NCBI GenBank assembly: GCA_000415505.1
Contig: KE354505.1
Span: 1 to 33,630, forward strand
Length of the DNA: 33,630 nt
Direction: 5' to 3'
From: Streptomyces afghaniensis 772
Lineage (GTDB): Bacteria > Actinomycetota > Actinomycetes > Streptomycetales > Streptomycetaceae
The position numbers and the translations under genes were made by a program. This document shows positions 7,047 to 15,114 of the stretch, one piece after another (position 1 is the stretch's first letter; each line of letters opens with the position of its first letter). Under the pieces are notes generated by a model. The model worked only from the letters and a program-made list of their open reading frames with translations, did no database searches and was not told the origin of the DNA.

Positions 7047-8084
7047 CTACGCGGACGCCCGCCGAACCAGCGTCGTCGGCAGGACGACGCCGGAGCGCGT
7101 GTCGCCGGCGCCCTCCCGAGGAGTGCCGCGGTCGAGCCCCCGCAGCAGCAGGCGGGCCATCAGGCGGCCCATCTCCTCGATGTCCTGACGGACCGTCGTG
7201 AGGGGCGGATCGGTCTGTTCCGCGAGGGGCAGCATGTCGTCGAAGCCGACCACGGCCACGTCGTCGGGGACGCGGCGACCCGCCTCGCGCAGGACGCGCA
7301 GCGCCCCCGAGGCGGTGAGGTCGTTGGCGGCGAACACCGCGTCCACGTCCGGGCAGCGGCCGAGGAGTTCGCGCATCGCCCGCTCGCCCCCGGCCGGGGT
7401 GAAGTCGGCCTCGGCGATGAGCCGTGGGTCGGCGTCCGCCATGACGTCCCGGTAGCCGTCGAGCCGGTCCACGGCGGACGTCTGGTCGAGGGCGCCGGTG
7501 ATGTGCGCGATACGGGTGCGGCCGAGGCCGGCCAGGTGGCGGACGGCGTCGCGGGCGCCGCCGCGGTTGTCGCTGTCGACGTACACCACGTCGCGCCGGT
7601 CTCCGCTCCAGCCGGGCCGCCCGCCGAAGACGGTGGGGACGCCGGCCCGCTGGATCAGTTCCGGCAGCGGGTCGTCGAGGTGCAGGGAGAAGACGAGCGC
7701 CCCGTCGACATGCCCGCCGGCGAGATACCGGCCGACCCGGGCGTGGTCGTCCCGCCCCTCCGTGAGCAGCAGGACGAGCTGGTTGTCGTGGGCCGTGAGT
7801 TCCTTGCTGATGCCGCGCAGCTGGAGCGCGAAGAACGGGTCGGCGAACACGCGGGTCTCCGGTTCGGCGACGACGACCGCGATCGCGTCGTGCCGCCGGG
7901 TCACCAGGCTGCGGGCCGCCTGGTTGGGCACGTACCCGAGCTCCTCCACCGCCTTGCGGACCCGCTCGACGAGGATGTCCCTGACTCCGTCACCGCCGTT
8001 GACCACGCGTGAGACGGTGGCCCGCGAGACACCGGCCCGGGCGGCCACGGCCTCCAGAGTGGGACGCGGCGCTGTGTCGGTCAC
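7047..8084 (-). CDS. LacI/GalR-family transcriptional regulator
   Basis: A 345-residue regulator with an N-terminal helix-turn-helix and hinge (PTLEAVAARAGVSRATVSRVVNG, then ELGYVPNQAARSLVTRR at about residues 50-66), followed by a sugar-binding periplasmic-type domain (IAVVVAEPE..., VDGALVFS, VVYVDSDNRGGARDAVRHLAGLGRTRIAHI, VDAVFAANDLTASGALRVLRE, VAVVGFDD). The GTG at 8084 is chosen because AGGAG lies seven bases before it; a GTG at 8099 would add five residues and has no ribosome site. A GAGAGCGCTCTC palindrome lies 57 bases upstream, so autoregulation is likely. The neighbouring laccase and sugar-oxidation genes are possible targets. The effector sugar cannot be told. Confidence 0.93.
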   Translation of the reverse strand: MTDTAPRPTLEAVAARAGVSRATVSRVVNGGDGVRDILVERVRKAVEELGYVPNQAARSLVTRRHDAIAVVVAEPETRVFADPFFALQLRGISKELTAHDNQLVLLLTEGRDDHARVGRYLAGGHVDGALVFSLHLDDPLPELIQRAGVPTVFGGRPGWSGDRRDVVYVDSDNRGGARDAVRHLAGLGRTRIAHITGALDQTSAVDRLDGYRDVMADADPRLIAEADFTPAGGERAMRELLGRCPDVDAVFAANDLTASGALRVLREAGRRVPDDVAVVGFDDMLPLAEQTDPPLTTVRQDIEEMGRLMARLLLRGLDRGTPREGAGDTRSGVVLPTTLVRRASA

Positions 8085-8140
8085 TTCGGGGCTCCTCACC
8101 TGCGGCTGCGGATCAGGATAGCCCCGGTCACGCAGGTGGT

Positions 8141-8152
8141 GAGAGCGCTCTC
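8141..8152. promoter_or_regulatory. LacI-type operator, perfect palindrome GAGAGCGCTCTC
   Basis: A 12-bp perfect palindrome centred on CG with the GAGCGCTC core typical of LacI/GalR operators in actinobacteria. It lies between the laccase stop and the LacI-family start, where it would control the regulator's own promoter. Confidence 0.7.
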
Positions 8153-8167
8153 GCGCCCGCGCGACCG

Positions 8168-9169
8168 TCAGTGTCCGTGCTCCCGCTCGTCGCGCTCCGG
8201 GGCATCGTGCTCCGCGTGATCACCCTCGTGCTCGTGCGGGTCGTAGCCGGGAATCGTCCCGTCCGGCTTCTTCACCAGGAACAGGCCCACCATCCCCATG
8301 TCGGAGTGGCTCTGCACATGGCAGTGGTACATCCAGGCGCCGGCGCCGACCCCCTCCCCCGCGATCACCTGGAAGCCGAACGAGTCGGCCGGGCCCGTGA
8401 TCTTGTTGTCGATGACCTGGCTGGGGTCGTCGGGGCCGGTCAGCATGCCGGTGCGGTTGTCCGCCCAGCGGTGACCGTGCATGTGGAACGTGTGGTAGAA
8501 CTCGCCGTGCGTGATCACGACGAACTCGACGCGATCACCCACCGTGGCCTCGAAGTTCGGCCCGGAGTGCGGCGGCCTGTTGTTGATGAGCATGTCGTTG
8601 AAGACGACCGTGTGCGTCCGGTCCGGCAGGACGTCGCCCTTGCGGCGGACGATGACCGGGCCGAACAGGCCCTTCTGGAGCCCCTGCGTGCCGTGGTCGG
8701 TGCCGACGACGTGGTCGTGGTAGTGCCAGTAACCCGCGCTGCCCGCCCGCCAGGTGCCGTCCTTGCGGCGGCCGGGGGCGTGGGTGCGCCAGGTGTAGGT
8801 GCGGGTGCCGCCCGGCTCGACATGGCTCCGGTTCAGCTTCGTGCCGTCGCTGGTGATCTCGTAGTCCAGACCGTGGACGTGCAGGCTCACCGCCACGTCC
8901 ATGGTGTTCTCGAATTCGATGTGCAGCGTGTCGCCCTCGTTGAGCTCGATGAGCGGGCCGGGGACGGTCGCCTTGCCCTTCTCCAGGCCGTAGCCCATCT
9001 GTCCGTCGGCGAGCTTCTCGGCGTACAGCTTGATGCGCTTCACCTCGCCCCCGGCCGGTGCTGTCTTGGCCGGCCCGTCCGCGCTGATGGCCTCCGGCGC
9101 CACGGACAACGATGTCGCGACGGCCGCGCTCCCCAGCAGGACCCGCCGGTTGAAGCTGCGTCTGTCCAT
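8168..9169 (-). CDS. two-domain small laccase (multicopper oxidase), Tat-exported
   Basis: A 333-residue two-domain laccase, closely resembling from memory the S. coelicolor small laccase SLAC and EpoA of other streptomycetes. It oxidises phenols and similar donors and reduces O2 to water; such enzymes work as trimers. The N-terminus [13 protein letters not shown] is a twin-arginine signal, so the folded copper protein would be exported. Copper motifs appear in order: HVHG near residue 97, YWHYHDH near 147, [10 protein letters not shown] near 230, and [13 protein letters not shown] near 287, which carries the type-1 Cys-His-Met. The C-terminal tail is rich in His, Glu and Asp (from about 315), as in SLAC. 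It is divergent from two secreted sugar-oxidation-type proteins, one of them with a cupredoxin domain. Confidence 0.96.
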   Translation of the reverse strand: MDRRSFNRRVLLGSAAVATSLSVAPEAISADGPAKTAPAGGEVKRIKLYAEKLADGQMGYGLEKGKATVPGPLIELNEGDTLHIEFENTMDVAVSLHVHGLDYEITSDGTKLNRSHVEPGGTRTYTWRTHAPGRRKDGTWRAGSAGYWHYHDHVVGTDHGTQGLQKGLFGPVIVRRKGDVLPDRTHTVVFNDMLINNRPPHSGPNFEATVGDRVEFVVITHGEFYHTFHMHGHRWADNRTGMLTGPDDPSQVIDNKITGPADSFGFQVIAGEGVGAGAWMYHCHVQSHSDMGMVGLFLVKKPDGTIPGYDPHEHEGDHAEHDAPERDEREHGH

Positions 9170-9295
9170 GCGGAACTCCCCACCCTGGTAAGGCTTTTAC
9201 GGAGACGTACCTGTGATGAACCTGTGAGACGGTACCGGTCGCGCTCCCGTTTATCCACACTCAAGACAAAGTTGGGGCCATCACGGTCATAGGTA

Positions 9296-9324
9296 TTGGC
9301 GAGCCGTGCAAAGGGGTTTAGCTT
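9296..9324 (+). promoter_or_regulatory. candidate promoter TTGGCG-N17-TAGCTT for the ThuA/sugar-dehydrogenase gene
   Basis: TTGGCG at 9296-9301 and TAGCTT at 9319-9324 are separated by exactly 17 bases and lie 35 bases before the ATG at 9359, a good fit to the Streptomyces housekeeping sigma pattern. The rest of this 189-base divergent space holds a direct repeat ACCTGTGA (near 9209 and 9220) on the laccase side. Confidence 0.5.
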
Positions 9325-9358
9325 CCTTGGCGGTGTTGCTGTGACCGAGGAGGTGCCC

Positions 9359-11833
9359 ATGCACTTACGAGGGTTGAGCAAGGGAAGACGTGTCTGGGCG
9401 GCCTCCGCGGCCGCCGGGGCCGTGACCGCCGGACTGCTGGCCGGGCCCGCTCACGCGGGCCCGTATCCAGAACCCCCGCTGACAACGATGTCGATCAAGT
9501 CGCCGCCGGGCGGCGCGAATGTACGGGTGCTGATCTTCCACGGTTCCGCGGCGGCCGGGGAGGAGTCGCCGGTCGTGAACGCCGGGATCGAGGCCATCGA
9601 GGACATCGGGCTGTCGGGACCGGCGAACCGCCGCTTCACCGTGCAGGCCACCGACGACGCCTCGGTGTTCACCAACGAGAAGAAGCTCGGGCGCTTCAAC
9701 GCGATCGTGTTCCTGACCGGCGGGGGCGATGTCCTCGACGCCGAGCAGGAGGCGGGCCTGGAGGCCTACATGGAGGCCGGCGGCGGGTTCGTCGGCATCC
9801 ATGACGCGGCGCGCGCCGAGCCGTACTCGGACTGGTTCACCGGACTGGTGGGTACCCGCCCGGCCGTGTCGAGCCCTGCGGCCGTCCAGCGCGCGACCGT
9901 CGAGGCCGGAGACCGCCGGCACCCTGCCACCAAGGACGTGCCGGTGCAGTGGAAGCGTCCCGACAAGTGGCTGAACTGGGCGAAGAACCCGTCGGGTGAC
10001 GTCCATACGGTGGCCCGGGTCAGGGAATCGACCTACCAGCCGGGTGCGGGCGCCAACGGCTGGGATCACCCGGTGAGTTGGTGCCGTGACTACGACGGTG
10101 GCCGCTCCTTCTACACCGGCATGGGCGGCACGGTGTCGTCGTACGACGAAACCGACTTCCGGGCCCATCTGCGCGGCGCGCTGATGTGGACGACGCGCCT
10201 GGAGCAGGCCGACTGCAAGGCGACCATCAACGCCAACTACGCGGCGGAGCGGCTGACCAAGCCCAATCAGCCGGGGCAGAACGACCAGATCGGCGAGCCG
10301 CACGGGCTGGTCACCGCGCCCGACGGCCGGGTGTTCTACATCGGCCGGGGCGGCGCCGACTCCTCGCAGCCCGTGGTGACCGACTGGAACAACCCCGACA
10401 TCGGCAAGGGCAAGGGCGAGATCCACGTCTACGACCCGAAGACCAAGCAGGTCACGCTCGCCGGAGCGCTCACCGTCTTCGGCAACAAGGGCGGCGGCGA
10501 CGAACTGGTCAAGGTCGAGGAGGGCCTGCTCGGGATCGAGCTGGACCCGAAGTTCGAGCAGAACGGCTGGGTGTACCTGCACTACACGCCGCACTCGCAG
10601 ATCAACCGGGACACGCGGATGGCCGAGCGGCGCGTCTCGCGCTTCACCCTCGACCAAGCGACGAACAAGCTGGACCTGGGCAGCGAGAAGGTGCTGCTGA
10701 AGTGGCCGGTGCAGATCCACAGTTGCTGCCACTCGGGCGGCGGGATGGCCTGGGACTCCGAGGGCAACCTGTACATCGCCACCGGTGACAACAACTCCAG
10801 TGGGTTCAGCGGCGGTTACTCGGGCAACAACCCGCAGCCCAACTACAAGGGCGTCTCCTTCGCGGACGCGCGCCGCACGGCCGGCAACACCAACAACCTC
10901 AACGGCAAGATCCTGCGCGTCCACCCGGAGCCGGACGGGACGTACACGCTCCCCGAGGGCAACCTCTTCACCGGGAAGGAGACCGACGAGGGCGGCGGCA
11001 AGACGCGCGGCGAGATCTATGTGATGGGCGTCCGAAACCCTGCCCGTATCTTCGTCGACAAGTCGACCGACGTGCTGTACGCGGGCTGGGTCGGCCCGGA
11101 CGCGAGCGCGCCCTCGACGACCTGGGGTCCGGCCAAGTACGACACGTTCGCCGCCATCACCAAGGCGGGCAACCGGGGCTGGCCGTACTGCATGGGCAAC
11201 AAGCAGCCCTACCGGGACCGCAATCTGCCGGATCCGTCCCAGCCGCTCGGCTGGTACGACTGCGACCGCCCGAAGAACGAGTCGCCGAACAACGACGGTC
11301 TGGTCAACCTGCCGCCGGTCACCGGCAACAACATCTGGTACTCGCCGCAGGGCGGCGCGCCGGACTACCCGCGGGACGCGAACGGCGTCCCGTCGTACAA
11401 GCCGGAGGAGGCCACGTACCGGCTGCCCTGGCTGAAGGGCGGCGGGCAGGCCGCGATGAACGGGCCGGTCTACCGGTACGACAGTGACAGCACGAGCACC
11501 ACCAAGTGGCCTGCCTACTGGGACGGCAAGTGGTTCGTCGGTGACTTCTACGACGCCGACCAGCCGCGCAACGCGGTGCTCATGGACCCGAAGACGCAAG
11601 GGGACGGCGGTCTGCCGGTGCACTCGGAGTCGCTGAAGAAGATCGTGCCGGTCGGCAACGACGGGATCAAGAACCTCATGGACTGGAAGTTCGGTCCGGA
11701 CGGTGCGCTGTACGTGCTCGACTACGGGCGCGGCTTCTTCACCTCTGACTCCAAGTCGGCCCTGTGGCGGGTCACCTACAAGGGCGGCGGGCCGACGCCG
11801 GCCGCCGGTCAGCTGGCGAGGGGGACCGAGTGA
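9359..11833 (+). CDS. secreted ThuA-domain plus PQQ-type sugar dehydrogenase (GSDH-like beta-propeller) protein
   Basis: An 824-residue secreted protein. The ATG at 9359 follows GAGGAGGTGCCC; the signal peptide starts MHLRGLSKGRRVWAAS and ends at GPAHA|GPYPEP. Residues about 45-285 form a ThuA-like domain (NVRVLIFHGSAAAGEESPVV, AIVFLTGGGDVLDAEQEAGL, GGGFVGIHDAARAEPYSDWF, FYTGMGGTVSSYDE). Residues about 300-805 form a six-bladed propeller of the glucose/sorbosone dehydrogenase type (GLLGIELDPKFEQNGWVYLHYT, HSCCHSGGGMAWDSEGNLYIATGDN, NLNGKILRVHPEPDG, GVRNPARIFVD, DWKFGPDGALYVLDYG). Proteins of the GSDH family oxidise sugars with PQQ, and ThuA proteins are linked to 3-keto-sugar metabolism; whether this one is catalytic is not shown. 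Its stop overlaps the start of the cupredoxin-DUF1080 gene by four bases, so the two are made together. Confidence 0.92.
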   Translation: MHLRGLSKGRRVWAASAAAGAVTAGLLAGPAHAGPYPEPPLTTMSIKSPPGGANVRVLIFHGSAAAGEESPVVNAGIEAIEDIGLSGPANRRFTVQATDDASVFTNEKKLGRFNAIVFLTGGGDVLDAEQEAGLEAYMEAGGGFVGIHDAARAEPYSDWFTGLVGTRPAVSSPAAVQRATVEAGDRRHPATKDVPVQWKRPDKWLNWAKNPSGDVHTVARVRESTYQPGAGANGWDHPVSWCRDYDGGRSFYTGMGGTVSSYDETDFRAHLRGALMWTTRLEQADCKATINANYAAERLTKPNQPGQNDQIGEPHGLVTAPDGRVFYIGRGGADSSQPVVTDWNNPDIGKGKGEIHVYDPKTKQVTLAGALTVFGNKGGGDELVKVEEGLLGIELDPKFEQNGWVYLHYTPHSQINRDTRMAERRVSRFTLDQATNKLDLGSEKVLLKWPVQIHSCCHSGGGMAWDSEGNLYIATGDNNSSGFSGGYSGNNPQPNYKGVSFADARRTAGNTNNLNGKILRVHPEPDGTYTLPEGNLFTGKETDEGGGKTRGEIYVMGVRNPARIFVDKSTDVLYAGWVGPDASAPSTTWGPAKYDTFAAITKAGNRGWPYCMGNKQPYRDRNLPDPSQPLGWYDCDRPKNESPNNDGLVNLPPVTGNNIWYSPQGGAPDYPRDANGVPSYKPEEATYRLPWLKGGGQAAMNGPVYRYDSDSTSTTKWPAYWDGKWFVGDFYDADQPRNAVLMDPKTQGDGGLPVHSESLKKIVPVGNDGIKNLMDWKFGPDGALYVLDYGRGFFTSDSKSALWRVTYKGGGPTPAAGQLARGTE

Positions 11834-14022
11834 TCCGGCAACGAAGAATCTGGGCCGCCCTGCTGGCCGCCCTGCTCGTGATGCTCGGCGTGCAGGCGAT
11901 GCCGGCGGCCGGGCAGACCAAGGCGCAGGCCGCCGAACAGGTCCTCACCTGGACGGCCGACAACGACATCGACAAGTACCTCTCGGCGCCGAAGACAGCG
12001 GTCGCCGGCACCGCGACGATCGTGTTCGAGAACAGCGCGGCCACCGGCAACACCACGGGCATGCCGCACACGCTGACGTTCGTGACCAGCGATCCCGAGT
12101 TCAACAACGACGTGCAGCTCAACATCCTGGCCAATCCGAACGACGCCCAGGGCGGCAAGCACACCGCCCAGGTCACGCTCACACCCGGCCGGTACTTCTA
12201 CCACTGCACCATCCCCGGCCACGGCCAGATGCAGGGCATCCTGGTGGTGACCGAGGGCACCGGCGAGGACACCACCGCGCCCGAGGCGTCGGCGCACGTG
12301 AGCGGCACGCAGAACACTCAGGGTGAGTACGTCGGTTCGGCGAGCGTGGCCCTCCACGCCACCGACGAGGGCGGCTCCGGCGTCGAGAAGATCGAGTACG
12401 CGATCGGCGACGCGGGCGCCTGGCAGCCGTACACCGCGCCGGTCGTCGTCGACCAGGTGGGCGCCCACAAGGTCCGCTATCGCGCCTTCGACAAGGCGGG
12501 CAACGTCTCCGCAGAGAAGAGCACCGAGTTCACGGTGGTGGCGCCGCAGTCGGACGACACGACCGCGCCGGAGACCTCGGCGACGGTGAGCGGTGAGCGC
12601 AACCCGGACGGGGCGTACATCGACATGGCGACCGTCACCGTCTCCGCGTCCGACACGGGCTCCGGGGTCAACACGATCGAGTACGCGGTCGGCTCCGGTG
12701 CCTGGCAGCCGTACACGGCGCCCGTGATGGTGCACCAGGTGGGCGCGCACACCGTCCGCTACCGCGCCACCGACAAGGCGGGCAACGTGGCGGCCGAGAA
12801 GAGCGTGCAGTTCACGGTCGTCGCGGCTCCGCCGCAGGACACCACCCCGCCGGTGACGGGCGTGACCGTGGACGGCACGAAGAACTCCGCCGGGGCGTAC
12901 GTCAACAGCGCCCGGGTGACCGTCACGGCGACCGACGAGCACGGCTCGGGCGTCGAGAAGATCGAGTACTCGCTGGACGGCGGGCCGTACCTGGCGTACA
13001 CGGCTCCGGTCGTGGTCGACCGGGCGGGCGCGCACACCGTGGCGTACCGGGCGACCGACAAGGCCGGCAACACCTCGGCGGCGCGTACGGTGACCTTCAC
13101 GGTCGTCTCCGGGCAGGTCCCGGCGCCGAACTGCCCGGAGTACGACGAGCGGCTGACGGTGATCGTCGGCGAGGTCGACTCCGGCGTGCGCAACCGGGTC
13201 ACCGACAACCGCTGCCGGATCGGCGAGCTGATCGAGGACGAGAAGGAGTGGACGTCCCACGCGCTGTTCCTCAAGCACGTGACGTCCGTCCTCGACGCGC
13301 TGCTGAAGGAGGGCGTGATCGACCAGCGCGAGTACACCGCCATCCGCAAGGCCGCCCGCCAGTCGGGCATCGGCAAGCCGGGGCAGACCGAGGGCTACCG
13401 GGCGCTCTTCGACGGCAGTGCCGAGTCGTTCGCCAAGTGGCAGCAGGTGGGCGGTGGTTCGTTCGCGCTGAACCCCGACAGGACGATCACCTCCAGCACC
13501 ACCACGCCGGGCATGGGCATGTTGTGGTTCCCGCAGCGCAAGTACGGCGACTTCTCGCTGCGGCTCCAGTGGCGCGACGACGCTCCCGGCACGGGCAACG
13601 CCAACTCGGGCGTCTTCGTGCGCTTCCCGTGGGTCCACGACCACCCGGAGGAGTCCCGGCCCGAGTGGGTCGCCATCAAGTACGGGCACGAGGTGCAGGT
13701 GCTCGACCGGCCCGACGGCGACATGTACAAGACGGGTTCGGTCTACGGGTTCGACCGGGTGGGCCTCGCCGGCGCCGGTGTGACGCAGAAGGGCACCTGG
13801 AACGACTACGAGATCCGCGTGGAGGGCCAGCACTACTCGGTGTTCCGCAACGGTGTGCTGATCAACGAGTTCGACAACACCGGCGGCCAGGAGTTCAGCC
13901 CGCCCCGCTCTGACGACCCGGGCACGGACGGGCGGCGGTTCGCCTCCGGCTACATCGGGCTCCAGGTGCACGGCACGACGGATGTCGTCTCGTACCGCGA
14001 CATCCGGATCAAGGAGTTGTAG
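11830..14022 (+). CDS. secreted cupredoxin - Ig-like repeats - DUF1080 (3-keto-disaccharide hydrolase-like) protein
   Basis: A 730-residue secreted protein. The start is the GTG at 11830 in a GTGA overlap, with GCGAGGGGG upstream; the signal peptide is IRQRRIWAALLAALLVMLG... A cupredoxin domain follows (about 35-140): MPHTLTF supplies the first His and YHCTIPGHGQM the Cys-His-Met of a type-1 copper site. Next come three Ig-like repeats of about 95 residues, each opening DTTAPE/DTTPPV and ending like 'vRYRAxDKAGNxSAEKS.xFTVV'. A linker with paired Cys (NCPEYDERL...NRCRIGELI) leads to a C-terminal DUF1080 domain (about 530-730; YRALFDGSAESFAKWQQVGGGSF, ANSGVFVRFPW, HEVQVLDRPDGDMYKTGSVYGF, GYIGLQVHG). 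DUF1080 proteins act on 3-keto-disaccharides. The last 14 bases overlap the convergent polymerase gene. Confidence 0.92.
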   Translation: MIRQRRIWAALLAALLVMLGVQAMPAAGQTKAQAAEQVLTWTADNDIDKYLSAPKTAVAGTATIVFENSAATGNTTGMPHTLTFVTSDPEFNNDVQLNILANPNDAQGGKHTAQVTLTPGRYFYHCTIPGHGQMQGILVVTEGTGEDTTAPEASAHVSGTQNTQGEYVGSASVALHATDEGGSGVEKIEYAIGDAGAWQPYTAPVVVDQVGAHKVRYRAFDKAGNVSAEKSTEFTVVAPQSDDTTAPETSATVSGERNPDGAYIDMATVTVSASDTGSGVNTIEYAVGSGAWQPYTAPVMVHQVGAHTVRYRATDKAGNVAAEKSVQFTVVAAPPQDTTPPVTGVTVDGTKNSAGAYVNSARVTVTATDEHGSGVEKIEYSLDGGPYLAYTAPVVVDRAGAHTVAYRATDKAGNTSAARTVTFTVVSGQVPAPNCPEYDERLTVIVGEVDSGVRNRVTDNRCRIGELIEDEKEWTSHALFLKHVTSVLDALLKEGVIDQREYTAIRKAARQSGIGKPGQTEGYRALFDGSAESFAKWQQVGGGSFALNPDRTITSSTTTPGMGMLWFPQRKYGDFSLRLQWRDDAPGTGNANSGVFVRFPWVHDHPEESRPEWVAIKYGHEVQVLDRPDGDMYKTGSVYGFDRVGLAGAGVTQKGTWNDYEIRVEGQHYSVFRNGVLINEFDNTGGQEFSPPRSDDPGTDGRRFASGYIGLQVHGTTDVVSYRDIRIKEL

Positions 14023-15040
14023 GCCCGCCGGGCGTCTTCCTGGCCCTGCTCGGCTGTACCCGCCTCGGTTCCCCCGGCATCTTCGGATACTCGGGCGGGT
14101 ACGGCAGGTCTCCCAGCCCGTGGTCGTGTTCGTCGCGGCGGGCGAGGTCGAGCAGGGACTCCAGGGAGTAGCGCTGGTCGTCCATGTCCGCGTGCACGTC
14201 GCCGAGTTCGGCGAAGCGCGCGGGCATGGACGCGAGGTCGAAGTCCTGGGGGTGAGCGACTCCCACCTCGTCCCAGCGTAGGGGCGCGGAGACGGGGGCG
14301 TGCGGGCGGGGCCGTACGGAGTAGGCGGAGGCGATCGTGCGGTCGCGTGCCGTCTGGTTGTAGTCGACGAAGATGCGCTTGCCCCGCTCCTCCTTCCACC
14401 ACTTGATGGTGACCTGCTCCGGCATCCGCCGCTCCATCTCCCGGCCGACGGCGATGGCGGCGCGCCGGACCTGGGTGAAGGTCCAGCGGGGTTCGATGGG
14501 CACGAAGACGTGCAGGCCCCGGCCGCCGGAGGTCTTGGGGAAGCCGCGCAGTCCGCCGAACTCGTCGAGCACCGCCCGCAGTTCGTGGGCGGCGCGGACG
14601 GCGTCCTGGTAGTCGGTGCCGGGCTGCGGGTCGAGGTCGATGCGGAGTTCGTCCGGGCGGTCGACGTCGTCGCGGCGGACCGGCCAGGGGTGGAAGGTGA
14701 GCGTGCCGAACTGGGCTGCCCACACCACGGCACCGACCTCGGTGGGGCACATCTCGTCGGCGCTGCGGCCGCTGGGGAAGGTGATGTGGGCGGTCGGGAT
14801 CCAGTCGGGCATGTTCTTCGGGGCCCGCTTCTGGAAGAAGTTCTCGCCGGTGACGCCCTCGGGGTAGCGCTCCAGGGTGGTGGGACGGTCGCGCAGGGCG
14901 CGCAGGATGCCGGGGCCGACGGCCAGGTAGTAGCGGGCGAGGTCCAGCTTGGTGAAGCCCCGCTCCGGAAAGAACACCTTGTCCGGGCTGGACAGCCGTA
15001 CGGTCCGGCCGCCGACCTCCAGTTCCACCGCGTCACCCAT
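14009..15040 (-). CDS. LigD-type non-homologous end-joining DNA polymerase/primase domain protein
   Basis: A 343-residue stand-alone archaeo-eukaryotic primase-type polymerase, the PolDom of LigD, which fills gaps and adds ribonucleotides during repair of double-strand breaks. Family marks: LSSPDKVFFPERGFTKLDLARYY at about 15-38, ENFFQKRAPKNMPDWI at about 66-81, the catalytic Asp pair in LRIDLDPQPG (about 133-142), KTSGGRGLHVFVPI (about 169-182) and KRIFVDYNQTARDRTIASAYSVRP (about 226-249). The tail after about 310 is low-complexity (RRVQPSRARKTPGGPTTP). The ATG at 15040 is chosen; the frame continues upstream but reads as shadow of the ligase gene. A DNA ligase gene is divergent 74 bases away. 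No Ku or LigD nuclease gene is in the window. Confidence 0.92.
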   Translation of the reverse strand: MGDAVELEVGGRTVRLSSPDKVFFPERGFTKLDLARYYLAVGPGILRALRDRPTTLERYPEGVTGENFFQKRAPKNMPDWIPTAHITFPSGRSADEMCPTEVGAVVWAAQFGTLTFHPWPVRRDDVDRPDELRIDLDPQPGTDYQDAVRAAHELRAVLDEFGGLRGFPKTSGGRGLHVFVPIEPRWTFTQVRRAAIAVGREMERRMPEQVTIKWWKEERGKRIFVDYNQTARDRTIASAYSVRPRPHAPVSAPLRWDEVGVAHPQDFDLASMPARFAELGDVHADMDDQRYSLESLLDLARRDEHDHGLGDLPYPPEYPKMPGEPRRVQPSRARKTPGGPTTP

Positions 15041-15114
15041 GCGAGCCACGGTAGGCGCACCCCGCATACCCCGCACATCGGGCGTGCTCTGGCGTCTGGG
15101 CGCAAAATCAGAGC

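Noticed and set aside
8009-9292. A 427-codon plus-strand frame opposite the laccase
   Set aside because: The laccase copper motifs on the minus strand are unmistakable; the opposite frame has no domain.
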